From Cladosporium sp. IMV 00045 (taxonomy: Eukaryota > Ascomycota > Dothideomycetes > Cladosporiales > Cladosporiaceae), in NCBI GenBank assembly GCA_001931905.2, contig MSJI02000726.1:1-47297 (forward strand): a DNA stretch of 47,297 nt, read 5' to 3'. This document shows positions 12,477-21,687 of the stretch, piece by piece. Each line of letters opens with the position of its first letter. Position 1 is the stretch's first letter. A model generated the notes under the pieces. That model had not been told where the DNA came from. It worked only from the letters and a program-made list of their open reading frames with translations, and ran no database searches. A program made the translations under genes and the position numbers.

Positions 12477-14540
12477 TCAAATGCCCAACATCTCCTTAGG
12501 CACAAAATTGAACCCCGTACTAACCACGGCCAAAACCGAACTGACAACAATCAACGACCAATCCAGCGCTTTCTGCCGGTAAGTCAACTCATCGCCGAAA
12601 AGTTTCAAGTGAAAAGCCGCCGGCAAAATAATACAAATCGTAAAACACGCCACAGCGCCGAGCAGACTCATGATGCGATCGAAATCGGGAACCAAAATGG
12701 CGAAACCGACGAACGCCACAACGCACAGAATCCGCACGGCGAATTTCAGAAGCCCGCGCGTCAGACCTGACAGACCGGTTGAGGGGTCGGGACCGAGAGA
12801 GCGCGCGTCGAGCCCGAGGAAGAGCTCGAGCGTGCTGACGATGGGGCGAGCGTTGAGGGGCACTTTTGTCAAGGGGATGATGGCGACGCACACGACGATG
12901 AGCACGCTCAGCCACTCCGGGTAGGCGCCTTTGTCGGTCAGCAGAATGTTGCGCGTGACTTCGTCTTTGACGCCGTCGCCGTACATGAGCAGACCGACGC
13001 AGGCCATGAACAGGTCGAGCGTGAAAGTGAAGGCGTACGTGACGTCGACGCCGCGGCGGTATTTGTAGGGGTGGCGCATGTCGCGGTAGATGTTGGGGAA
13101 GACGCTGTGCCCGCCCCAGGGGGACATGAGGAGGCCGAAGGAGAGGGGGAGGGTTCCCCAGTTGGCGGGGAAGAGGTGCTGGGGCGCGGGGGAGAGGAGG
13201 GAGCCCGGGGTGTCGGGTTTGATCAGGCCGTCGATGAAGACGGCGGCGACGATGCCGAAGCAGGACAGGATGCCGAGGATGGAGGTGAAGGAGAGGAAGC
13301 GGAGGGGGAGGAAGGATAGGGGGACGAGAATGATGCCGCAGACGATTTTCCAGGATGTCAGGCCCAGGGAGCCGCCGGTGAGGGCGTCGAGGGAGTCGGC
13401 GAAGAGGACGACGAGGGCGACGCACGTGGCTAGGAGTTCGAGGGAGAAGAGGATGGAGGTTGCCACGCGGGCTTGGGGGCCGAAGGAGACGTAGGCGAGG
13501 TCGGCGAAGGTGATGAGGCTGTTGTCGACGTCGAGACATTTGGCGAGCAGTTTGGCCGTATAGGATGTGCTTCCGGCGGCGAAGAAGAAGAAGATCATGC
13601 CCGGTATCCAGCCGGAGTAGCGCAGAGCGAGAGGAAGCGCGAGAAGGCCGACGCCGATGAGGACATTGACAGAGTTGAAGATCGTTTGCGGCAATGTGGA
13701 TTGGCCGACGACAACATTGACAACACGGCCGTCGTCTTCCTCGACCTGTTTGACGAGCAGCGGTTCCCGGTCCTTGTCGGGCTCTGTCGTTCCATGGACT
13801 TGTTGTTGGCGGAAGAGGCGGCCGGCATGTCTCATTGACGGCTCATTCACCCTCGATGCCAGAGATCCCCAGGTAGATCCATAGGAGCCACCGAAAGGCG
13901 ATGCCAATTGAGGCTCGATCGAGAAGATGCTATCATCGTGCACGCCGGACAGCCTCTCTCTCAGCAGAGACTGACGCTCTCCCTTCAAAGTGCCTGACCC
14001 CGTGCCCGATGAGTTCCTGTGCTTTGTTCCAGAAGCCTCCGCCACGTCGTTGTCCCCGTCGTATTCTTCCTCAATCGCATCGGCATTTGTCCCAGCGGTT
14101 CGGTTCCTCTCGTGCTCCTCGAAAGCCTGTCGCAGCAATGACCTCTGATCTTTCGGCGTCTCTCCTACACTTCCTCTGGCGAAGTCCTCATTCCCAGCAT
14201 CACTGTGTCGGAAGCCCTGGCGCACAGGAGCAATCTCGTAGAAACCCGCAGCTCTCTGCCATGATCTGGCAAAGTTGTCGAAGCTGTTCACGCCGCCCGC
14301 TTGACGGAGTGAATTGATGCGCATGGACATTGAGGACGCGCGCGGCCGCAGAGTGCGCTCCGCGTGGCCGCCATGTTCGTACGCGCCGTCTGGGTGCAGA
14401 GTGCCGTCGCCGTGGTGCTCTTGCTCCGTCGTGTCGAAGTGCACTTGGTTATGGCTCAAGCCGGAGTCCGTCGAGCCGGTTCTCCCTCCGCGTTCGTAGG
14501 AGCCCCACGACGGCGGTATGGGCTGCCTTTTAGGAGGCAT
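12477..14540 (-). CDS. AVT1: Vacuolar amino acid transporter, AVT1-like (AAAP family)
   Basis: A 687-residue member of the amino acid/auxin permease family. Yeast Avt1 takes neutral amino acids into the vacuole by H+ exchange, and that role is the likely one here. The start is ATG at 14540-14538; the frame extends a few codons further only through a TTG codon. Residues 1 to ~265 are a hydrophilic, Ser/Gly/Asp/Arg-rich cytosolic tail. The membrane core begins at the family signature TIFNSVNVLIGVGLLALP (~278-295), and about eleven hydrophobic segments follow to the C-terminus. The PWGGHSVFPN stretch, between membrane segments in the middle of the core, is also characteristic. It has a single exon. 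It is divergent from eRF1, with which it shares a ~1.1-kb promoter region. The long antisense open frames over it are composition shadows. Confidence 0.9.
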   Translation of the reverse strand: MPPKRQPIPPSWGSYERGGRTGSTDSGLSHNQVHFDTTEQEHHGDGTLHPDGAYEHGGHAERTLRPRASSMSMRINSLRQAGGVNSFDNFARSWQRAAGFYEIAPVRQGFRHSDAGNEDFARGSVGETPKDQRSLLRQAFEEHERNRTAGTNADAIEEEYDGDNDVAEASGTKHRNSSGTGSGTLKGERQSLLRERLSGVHDDSIFSIEPQLASPFGGSYGSTWGSLASRVNEPSMRHAGRLFRQQQVHGTTEPDKDREPLLVKQVEEDDGRVVNVVVGQSTLPQTIFNSVNVLIGVGLLALPLALRYSGWIPGMIFFFFAAGSTSYTAKLLAKCLDVDNSLITFADLAYVSFGPQARVATSILFSLELLATCVALVVLFADSLDALTGGSLGLTSWKIVCGIILVPLSFLPLRFLSFTSILGILSCFGIVAAVFIDGLIKPDTPGSLLSPAPQHLFPANWGTLPLSFGLLMSPWGGHSVFPNIYRDMRHPYKYRRGVDVTYAFTFTLDLFMACVGLLMYGDGVKDEVTRNILLTDKGAYPEWLSVLIVVCVAIIPLTKVPLNARPIVSTLELFLGLDARSLGPDPSTGLSGLTRGLLKFAVRILCVVAFVGFAILVPDFDRIMSLLGAVACFTICIILPAAFHLKLFGDELTYRQKALDWSLIVVSSVLAVVSTGFNFVPKEMLGI

Positions 14541-15634
14541 TATTATGCTGGTCAGCAAAAACTGATCCCAGACCGGTAGACAATCACTTTATCGACCGTT
14601 CTTTTTAAGCGCGATCGCGATCGCGTGGTCTATTGGCAAGAGTCCGAGCTCTAGCCGGCTCTAGACTTGGTTCCTTGTCAAAGCGGGGGTTGGATGTATG
14701 TATCAAGAGCGAGTTACGCTGCCAGGAAGAATGATCAAAAGAGCGAGGAAAAGCGCAACAAAACAAGAGCACCAGCTAAGCAGAGGCAGACATGGATGGG
14801 GCTAGAAGAAAGGGATATATGGGGAAGGGCATTGGATCGCAGGGTTGCTTATCGCCAACATGGTCAAAAAGAAATAGGCGTATCAAGGTATCAATCCAAG
14901 ACTCGACTTGCCTGCCCTCTGCCGGTCAGTGCGCGCCGGGTAAACGCGCTTGCACGGGACGAGTAGGAGTGTCAAGCCAGCGAGTGTAGGGAATATGACA
15001 TGTTTGCCGGTGTCATGTGGTATCAGGGAGTGTAGATGTTGCCATCTACGTGGGTCGAGAGGCGATAGGGGACGATGTGAGGTGGATGGAGGATGCGGGT
15101 GGGAGATATAGGGAAGTCGGGGGGATTCTTGTTTGTCAAGCAAAATAAAGGTAGGGAGAGAGATGGGGAGAGAGAGCCGAGAACGAGAGTCCTGAGCCGC
15201 TGCTGGTGTTGAGAGTTGGCTCTGCGGGCACAGACGGAGCCCGCCATGACGTCCTGGCGTGAGGTGCGTTTTTTCGCATACACATGCCCGATGTAAGTGA
15301 ATTGAGATAGTGAGACTGGTGAATACAAACAATATTCATGTTTGCAGTAAATAATGTGATGTTCATTTTTACTAAAAAATTCATCCCATTATTCACATGT
15401 GAGACATATCGAGTCCCCTGTTTTACTTCCCATACTGCTCCATCACTGCATGCTGTAAAGATCTGTCGTTCCTCCAAAAATTACGTTGGTGGTGGGTGGG
15501 CTCGGGAGTGACCGCCTCTCAAGTCCCCCCCTCCACACACCGAATCAAGACTCTCTTTTGCCAGACGTCTTCACTCCACTTCTAACCCTCCGACTCACCA
15601 CCACCACCCTCACACACCCTCCACGACCGCCAAC
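14541..15634. promoter_or_regulatory. Divergent promoter region between AVT1-like gene and eRF1
   Basis: Holds the start regions of both flanking genes. A perfect 16-bp palindrome, CGCGATCGCGATCGCG, lies at 14610-14625, about 70 bp upstream of the transporter ATG. AT-rich inverted segments around TGAATA...TATTCA lie at 15321-15338. The last ~90 bases before the eRF1 ATG are C-rich and CA/CT-rich with no ATG, as is usual for highly expressed fungal leaders. No TATA box is obvious. Confidence 0.45.
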
Positions 15635-16951
15635 ATGCCCTCCGAACAGCAGGGCAACGGCGTCGACGCCGACAAGAACATCGAGATCTGGAAGGTCAAG
15701 AAGCTGATCAAACGCCTCGAAGCCGCCCGCGGTAATGGCACCTCCATGATTTCCCTCATCATCCCGCCCAAGGACCAGGTCTCGCGCGCCGCCAAGATGT
15801 TGGCTGAAGAGTTCGGTACCGCCTCCAACATCAAGTCGCGTGTCAACCGTCTCTCCGTCTTGTCCGCCATCACCTCCACCCAGCAGAGGCTGAAGCTCTA
15901 CTCCAAGGTCCCGCCCAACGGCCTGGTCGTCTACTGTGGTGAAATTATCACCTCCGAGGGCAAGGAGAGGAAGATTAACATCGATTTCGAGCCCTTCAAG
16001 CCCATCAACACCTCCCTCTACCTCTGTGACAACAAGTTCCACACCGAGGCTCTCAGCGAGCTGCTCGAGTCCGACTCCAAGTACGGCTTCATCATCATGG
16101 ACGGTAACGGTGCCCTGTTCGGCACCCTCTCCGGAAACACCAGAGAAATCCTGCAGAAGTTCTCCGTCGATCTCCCCAAGAAGCACGGACGTGGTGGTCA
16201 GTCTGCCCTGCGTTTCGCGCGTCTGCGTGAGGAGAAGCGTCACAACTACGTCCGCAAGGTCGCCGAGTTGGCTGTGCAGAACTTCATCACCGACAATAAG
16301 TGCAACTGCGCCGGTCTCGTCCTGGCTGGTAGCGCCGACTTCAAGAACGACCTCAACCAGTCCGACCTGTTCGACGGTCGTCTCCAGGCCAAGGTCATCA
16401 AGATTGTCGATGTGTCCTACGGTGGTGAGAACGGTTTCAACCAGGCCATCGAGCTGTCCACCGAGACTCTCGGCAACGTCAAGTTCATCCAGGAGAAGAA
16501 GCTCATCAACAAGTACTTTGACGAGATCAGCATGGACAGCGGCAAGGTCTGCTACGGTATCGAGGACACCCTCAAGGCTCTCGACGCTGGTGCTGCCGAG
16601 ACTCTCATTGTCTTTGAGAACTTGGAGATCACCCGCTGGGAGCTCAAGAGCAGCGAGGGCAACCAGGTCATCCTGCACACCACCAAGGCGCAGGAGATCA
16701 ACAACCGTGAGCAGTTCATGGACGCCGAGACCGGCCAAGAGATGGAAATCGTCGACCAGATGCCCTTCCTCGAGTGGCTGGCCGAGCACTTCCGCGAGTT
16801 CGGTACCAACCTCGAGTTCGTCACGGACCGCTCTTCCGAGGGCAACCAGTTCGTCAAGGGCTTCGGTGGCATCGGCTGCATTCTGCGCTACAAGCTCAAC
16901 TTTGAGCAGCTCGCCGAGCTCAGCGACGAGGACGAGTACTACGACGATTGA
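15635..16951 (+). CDS. SUP45: Eukaryotic peptide chain release factor 1 (eRF1)
   Basis: Recognises all three stop codons in the ribosomal A site and triggers peptidyl-tRNA hydrolysis with eRF3. A single exon encodes 438 residues, the normal eRF1 length. The N-domain carries TASNIKS (~62-68), the stop-codon reader, and YLCDNKF (~129-135). The catalytic GGQ is in [12 protein letters not shown] (~188-199). The C-domain ends in the acidic tail SDEDEYYDD, which binds eRF3. Codons are strongly C-ending, as in highly expressed genes. The stop is TGA at 16949-16951 followed by CGG. The in-frame open extension, hairpins and intron downstream are described separately and suggest autoregulation by readthrough. 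The gene is certain; the regulation is inferred. Confidence 0.98.
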   Translation: MPSEQQGNGVDADKNIEIWKVKKLIKRLEAARGNGTSMISLIIPPKDQVSRAAKMLAEEFGTASNIKSRVNRLSVLSAITSTQQRLKLYSKVPPNGLVVYCGEIITSEGKERKINIDFEPFKPINTSLYLCDNKFHTEALSELLESDSKYGFIIMDGNGALFGTLSGNTREILQKFSVDLPKKHGRGGQSALRFARLREEKRHNYVRKVAELAVQNFITDNKCNCAGLVLAGSADFKNDLNQSDLFDGRLQAKVIKIVDVSYGGENGFNQAIELSTETLGNVKFIQEKKLINKYFDEISMDSGKVCYGIEDTLKALDAGAAETLIVFENLEITRWELKSSEGNQVILHTTKAQEINNREQFMDAETGQEMEIVDQMPFLEWLAEHFREFGTNLEFVTDRSSEGNQFVKGFGGIGCILRYKLNFEQLAELSDEDEYYDD

Positions 16952-17016
16952 CGGTATTGCACCCTCGCAAACCCAAGCGAGGCGCCTGCTCCAGTCTTGA
17001 CGCTGCCAGCGCAAGA
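16949..17016 (+). promoter_or_regulatory. Candidate stop-codon readthrough signal: UGA-CGG plus two hairpins
   Basis: The eRF1 stop UGA is followed directly by CGG. UGA-CGG and UGA-CUA followed by a structured RNA are the known type II readthrough contexts. After an 11-nt spacer there is a perfect 6-bp hairpin, CCUCGC (16963-16968) with GCGAGG (16977-16982), and an 8-nt loop. A second hairpin spans 16995-17016: UCUUG-(A)-CGCU pairs with AGCG-CAAGA through nine base pairs with one bulged A and a 3-nt loop. Both were paired by eye; no folding energy was computed. Confidence 0.55.
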
Positions 17017-17427
17017 TCTGACGGCGCTTCGCCCGCAGTCGCTCCCGAAGCCTGCGGCTGCCATTCGTGTCTCGGCAGATTGTGAGACAGACTCCACCAA
17101 AAGTGCTTCGCTTCCGGCCCGCGGCCTTTGCGTGACTGGTCTCCGTGGCCGTGATGACCTCGCACCACGCTCAAATACCCACCAGCAATACGTAAGTCAA
17201 GCTTCTTCAACCATCGGCAAAAGGCATGCCCGATTGCTAACACTATCTCACAGGCAACCTTCAACGTCCCAGTGAGCCACGGTATCGACCTCGATGGCGC
17301 CCGCATCGGTCATGCTACAATTTCAATCCCCTCACTGCGACAACGGCAATCATCGGCGCTGCGGCTTGAAAATGAAAACAAAAGAAATCTGCCCGATTTC
17401 TTCCAGGAATCAGGGGGGTTTTTTTAA
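16952..17427 (+). other. In-frame readthrough extension of eRF1 (137 codons when spliced)
   Basis: In the eRF1 frame there is no stop from 16952 to 17191 (80 codons). At that point a consensus intron interrupts the frame exactly between codons. After splicing, the frame continues from 17254 for 57 codons to TAA at 17425-17427. If the intron is retained, the frame ends at TGA 17273-17275. The predicted tail is rich in Ser, Ala, Arg and Pro, with no domain I recognise. Its codon use is less C-biased than that of eRF1, so selection for the peptide itself is not evident; the open frame may matter more for letting ribosomes pass the intron position. Confidence 0.5.
17192..17253 (+). other. 3'-UTR intron of the eRF1 transcript
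   Basis: A 62-nt segment has textbook signals: GTAAGT donor, TGCTAAC branch site 11-17 nt before the acceptor, and CACAG acceptor. The donor lies 240 nt downstream of the eRF1 stop, well past the ~50-nt distance at which an exon-junction complex marks a transcript for decay. The signals are as good as those of any coding intron in the window. Transcript support cannot be checked here. Confidence 0.7.
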
Positions 17428-18578
17428 CGAGTTTGATGCCCGGCGTTGTTCTCATGCAAGTTTTGTTTCTTTGGAAGTGCCGAAGTAGGATGTCGACCAA
17501 CCACGATTGCCAGAGAATGTTAAGTGTGTGTTTTGCTCGGATTGAAATTCTATGAGAGCGTTGATTTAGACCGTGGTCGTTCGTTCTCACATGAAGTCTT
17601 TTTTTCTATGGAAGCAGCTGGCAGTATCCTGGTCAAATTGTTTTTGTGGCTTTTTTGTCACTGCCGTATTCCCGTGCCACTGCCATACGTCTACCTACTT
17701 AGGTATGCCTCGTCCAATCCGCTCCTATCGTGCAACGACGGATTCTCGCGGGTGGATTTCGCGTGGGAGGAGATGGTAGTTCCTGATCAAGTCGTTGTCT
17801 GGTTTCACCATCGTCATTCTCATCCTCGTGCAAGGCTACTACTACTACGTGCCTCGATCATACTCTCGCCTTCTGCTAAACGTGGCAAAAAAATCAGCTG
17901 TTTCCTTGCGATTCGCACCGAGGAAGTTAAGAAGCAGAAACAGAACACACATTATTCCTTGGCGTGTAAGAAAAGCTGCCGTGAACAGCTATCTTCAACC
18001 TTCTACGTCATGGGATGTCAGTAAACATGAATATCCGCTTGAGTCGTTTGAGTGAAGCCTGGATATATGGGAAATGGGTGGATTGCGATAATGCGACACT
18101 TGCAGGCAATGTTGTTTCTTCGCTCTTTCGCCCTAAACATTGCATCCGAAATAGTACGAAAGAGCACGAATCAATCGAGTATATTCAATGCTGTACAGTC
18201 AGGCGGGCTGAGAGGATACCAGCCCTCCGTTTAGGGTTAGGGTTAGGGCTAGCTTTGCTTGCCTTCGCATGTGCAAGTGAACGACTTCGGACTTCACTCC
18301 TGGCAATAATACAATTCGCGTACGGGAGCATTGCAACACAAATATTCACTGATGATAAGTCCAATAATCTTGCATACTGCATACACTGTTCTCACGCAAG
18401 ACGCTGAGTGAGGCGAGATTGTTGTTGTCCCCTGCTTTTGCTGCCTAGCCTGATCCTTGGAGGCGACTCAAAACACTAGCGTGGCAACAACACTTGCTCA
18501 TCATAAACACAAGGCGATTAGAACAAAACAGTACTGATTCTCACGTTCAAGCTAATATAAACACCACCGACACCAAAA
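17428..18578. other. Intergenic region with a short telomere-like tract
   Basis: No gene supported. The AT-rich stretch holds only short frames without recognisable domains. The tract of TTAGGG units at 18231-18248 is listed separately. The region includes the eRF1 3' end and the promoter of the RING-YEATS gene. Confidence 0.55.
18231..18248 (+). repeat. Three perfect TTAGGG units (telomere-like tract)
   Basis: TTAGGGTTAGGGTTAGGG lies 330 bp upstream of the RING-YEATS start codon. TTAGGG is the fungal telomere unit and also the core site of Tbf1/Teb1-type Myb factors that act at promoters. Here it is internal to ordinary gene-bearing DNA, so it is either a promoter element or an interstitial remnant. 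Confidence 0.8.
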
Positions 18579-19577
18579 ATGGAACGACAGACAAGATCCA
18601 AAACCGCAGCGGCGGCAGCGGCAGCTCGAGTACAACCATTAGCACGAACAAGACCAGATACTGTAGTCCCTGCAAACTCTGCTCAACCGACAGGACAACA
18701 AAAAACAGACAAAAATGATGAACCAAATGAACCAACCGAAGACATCGACGACGATGACCTCTGTCCCATCTGCCAATTACTTCTCCACGAACCCGTCACC
18801 ACCACATGTCGCCACACCCTCTGCAACTTCTGCATGGCAACATGGGCCTCCACATCCCTCGCCGCACCCATGACAATCGTCGACGTCGACGAAGAGCCCG
18901 TCGAATTCGACCCGGTCTCCGACCTCGAAGCCCGCTGCCCGATGTGCCGCACCCTCACCACCGCCCAACCAGACGCGCAACGAGACCAACTCCTCAAAAC
19001 CAAATATCCCCAAGCCTGCCTCCTGCGCGACCGCGAAAACGCAACCAACCACTCCCCCGACTCCCCCGGCGAACTGCAAACCCTAACCGTCCACATCGGC
19101 AACCGCCACACCCTCGAGCCCCCAAGCCCCGGCGACCTGGCGGAGAACCAACACTCCTGGACCTTCTTCGTCAAACCTTCGCGAACGGACATCATCGAAG
19201 AAATCCACATCCACCTGCACCCGACCTTCCGGCAAAACCACATCGTGCGCACCCGCCCGCCGTACGCCATCACGCGCCTCGGCTGGGGGGTGTTCACGCT
19301 CACAGCGTCGGTGATTCTCAAACCGGGGTATACCTGGGTCTCGGACGATGCGAGGGATTCGCCCGATGGGGCGAAGGGGGGCATGTTGCCGTTGAAGTGG
19401 ATGTTGGATTTCGAGGGGTTTGGCGGGAAGGGGAGTATGGGGAGGTGTCGGTTGAAGGTTAGGAATGATCGGGGTTGGGAGGGGACGGGACGGGAGGAGA
19501 GGAGGGATCAGAGGGAGTGGAGGAGGGTGGTCAGGCAGTATGAGAGGGATGGGAGGTATGAGCCGGAGGATGAGTGA
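18579..19577 (+). CDS. RING finger protein with C-terminal YEATS-like domain
   Basis: A 332-residue single-exon protein. The RING has the C3HC4 pattern Cys62, Cys65, Cys77, His79, Cys82, Cys85, Cys120 and Cys123, with a long 34-residue acidic insert between the sixth and seventh ligands. This suggests E3 ubiquitin ligase activity. Residues ~167-296 look like a YEATS (pYEATS-type) beta-sandwich: HSWTFFVKPS, IHLHPTF, RPPYAITRLGWGVFTL and the LDFEG strand. YEATS domains of Yaf9/Taf14/AF9 bind acylated lysines; whether this divergent one does is unknown. A short basic Ala-rich N-terminus (RSKTAAAAAAAR) precedes. The 3' half of the gene turns G-rich and T-poor, unlike the C-rich 5' half. I know similar RING proteins only as uncharacterised fungal annotations. 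Function is inferred from domains. Confidence 0.8.
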   Translation: MERQTRSKTAAAAAAARVQPLARTRPDTVVPANSAQPTGQQKTDKNDEPNEPTEDIDDDDLCPICQLLLHEPVTTTCRHTLCNFCMATWASTSLAAPMTIVDVDEEPVEFDPVSDLEARCPMCRTLTTAQPDAQRDQLLKTKYPQACLLRDRENATNHSPDSPGELQTLTVHIGNRHTLEPPSPGDLAENQHSWTFFVKPSRTDIIEEIHIHLHPTFRQNHIVRTRPPYAITRLGWGVFTLTASVILKPGYTWVSDDARDSPDGAKGGMLPLKWMLDFEGFGGKGSMGRCRLKVRNDRGWEGTGREERRDQREWRRVVRQYERDGRYEPEDE

Positions 19578-19856
19578 GGGGCGTGGGTGAGATTGAAGTA
19601 TGTGCTTCTTGTGTTGAATGGCGGATTTGGTGAAGTAGTTATGGGCTGTGAGGATTTGGAAAGGCGTGATGTTCAGGTATATGCATCTGTATTCGAATGC
19701 AGGACGGAGGAAATGACTACGAGTGACGGCGTAGAGGCCCTGAGATGGTGGAATTTGAACAATTTATGTTCCAGACAGACTGCGTTTGACCACTGGTCAA
19801 GTTTATGATACAAGCACCCGACAATTCCGATGCAAATTATTGTACAAATACATCGC

Positions 19857-21499
19857 TCAAAGCGCCCCGCCAATAACCTTCACAATCCACATAGCAACCC
19901 TAACATGCAATCCCACCCTTCTCTCCGTCTTCGCATAATCATCCCTAGTCATCGTCTCAGCGTGATCCTGTAGCCACTTCTCCTCCTCGCCCAACCGTCT
20001 CTGCAAATCAGCATTCCTGGTGACGATGAGCGTGTTCGCCTCAATATCAAGCGAATAGCTACGGCTGGTGTAATTCGAGCTACCGATCAGGCAAATGCTC
20101 GGGTTCTGCTCCTGCGGCAACGTCACCCAGATGCCTTTGGCGTGGTACGTCCAGCCGCCTGGCTGGTTGACCGTGCCCTTCCGCCACTCCTTCACGGAGA
20201 TATGGTCGGACAGCCCTTTGCGCGTGACGGCGTCCAAGAAAGTGCGCGCCAAGTGCGTGTACGCGGCGGGAAGCATGCCGCTGACGCCTTTGCTGCCATA
20301 GAAGCCGTTGGCCCAGGGCGAGGCGGCGACGACGGTGCCGGAGGCGGCGTTGGATTGTAGCAGAAGGTTGCGCACTTCGGGCGTCATGTTGAAGTAGCCG
20401 GCGGTGAAGGTCCATCGAGAACCGGCGAATTCTGGAGTGCCGAGCTTGCGGAGGATGGCTTTTAGGGCGGGGAGCTCGGTGGATGTGTCGGGTTTGAGGA
20501 GCGGTGTTAGTTGAAGGAGGGGGTAGACGGCGGTGTCGCCTTCTTTCTCGGTGGTGGAGGAAGGGGTTGCGGACGGTGTTAGAAGCGGTGCCATTAGTTT
20601 GGTGGCTTCTGAAATGTACGCTCTAGGGTCCTTCAAGGGTTCTGGTTGGATGTTCGTCGTCGGCCATTGTAAAGTGAAGCCGCTGGGTTTGGTATCGTCT
20701 ACGACCACGCGATAGCTGATATCGGCGACCGCTTGGTAGATCCTGGCAAAGTAGTCGGACACCGCCTTTGACTTGAAGACGTGGTACCGATCTTGCCGGT
20801 TTGTAAAGTAGTCGTTCGAAAGGTTTGCTCCAGACATGATGATTTCATCGTCGACTCCGTAAAGTTTCATGTGCTGGAGGCCCCAGCCTTCGTTGATGCG
20901 TTTGGGGAGAACGGCCTTGCGGATGCCCGTCAGATTGGGCGTGTGGTACATGCATATCTCAACCCTCTCCGAGCCGTAGTCGCGGATGAGAGATGCGAGA
21001 AGGCTTGCACTGGACGGGTTGGGAGCTTCTCTGGTTCCGCGCAGGTAGTCTGTCGAGATGGAGACTTTGAGATCTTTGTTGATTCGTAGTGCTTCGTGGA
21101 TGGTGGCGATCAATTCATCCTCACTCTTGCCTACATAGAGGGTCGAAAGATATATTCTGCGCTTTGCCTTAAGAATCTTGGCCTATATGAATTTGGTTAG
21201 TTGATGAGCATGAAATATTGACTTGGCCACCTCATTACCTTCAAGTTTGCGTAGAACTCCGCCGGCGTACGTAAGATCTCAATCGAGTCCGCAGGAACAT
21301 CGAAACGCGGCGACAACCGGTCAAGTTCGTTTGTAATGCTCGCTATCGGGGCAGCCGACGATGATTGTGTCTGCGCTGCAGGGGCGGAAGGTCCTCCTGA
21401 TGAGTATCGACGCTGCACCCGTCCATAGCTCCCAATGTGACGTCGAGCGATGCCAGACGAGGCTTGCCTCAAGCAAGGCACCACGCGTCTTACTATCAT
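19857..21499 (-). CDS. PGS1: Mitochondrial phosphatidylglycerophosphate synthase, PGS1-like
   Basis: Catalyses CDP-diacylglycerol plus glycerol-3-phosphate to phosphatidylglycerophosphate, the committed step of cardiolipin synthesis, at the mitochondrial inner membrane. Exons 21499-21239 and 21182-19857, across a 56-nt intron, give 528 residues. The phospholipase-D-type HKD motif HMKLYGVDD lies at ~191, followed by GANLSNDYF. The second, HAKGIW, lies near 430, followed by GSSNYTSRS, as is typical for PGS1. The N-terminus from ATG 21499 (MIVRRVVPCLRQ...) is basic, Arg/Ser-rich and without acids, as in a mitochondrial presequence. An open frame extends further upstream to about 21685, but that stretch abuts the divergent NDUFA12 start and is not needed. 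A hydrophobic segment ends the protein. Confidence 0.92.
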
Positions 21500-21687
21500 C
21501 GGGAGAAAAGGCGCGTCTAATTTGCAATATATTTTTCTCCTTCGTCGTCGTCTTTGATCAAAGGAGCTACCTGCCAAGCCAGACCGCAAGCCGAGTTTCA
21601 GCCGGCTGAGGTTCCCGGCTTCAACATCGACGACAAGGACAGTACGAGCCTCCGCGCCATTGCTCGAGCAGTACAACAACCGCAACC
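21500..21687. promoter_or_regulatory. 188-bp bidirectional promoter between PGS1 and NDUFA12
   Basis: Only 188 bases separate the two divergent start codons, so both 5' UTRs and promoters must lie here or overlap the genes. No TATA box is obvious. The first ~50 bases next to PGS1 are T-rich (ATATATTTTTC near 21528). Confidence 0.55.

Noticed and set aside
12589..13539. 316-codon Arg/Pro/His-rich frame within the AVT1-like gene
   Set aside because: Same-strand shadow in another frame; low complexity and no domain.
14541..14558. Six-codon N-terminal extension of the AVT1-like protein
   Set aside because: It depends on a TTG start; the first ATG is at 14540.
15545..17014. 489-codon open frame antisense to eRF1
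   Set aside because: It mirrors the strong C-ending codon bias of eRF1; its translation is a repetitive Leu/Val/Glu/Gly composition with no domain.
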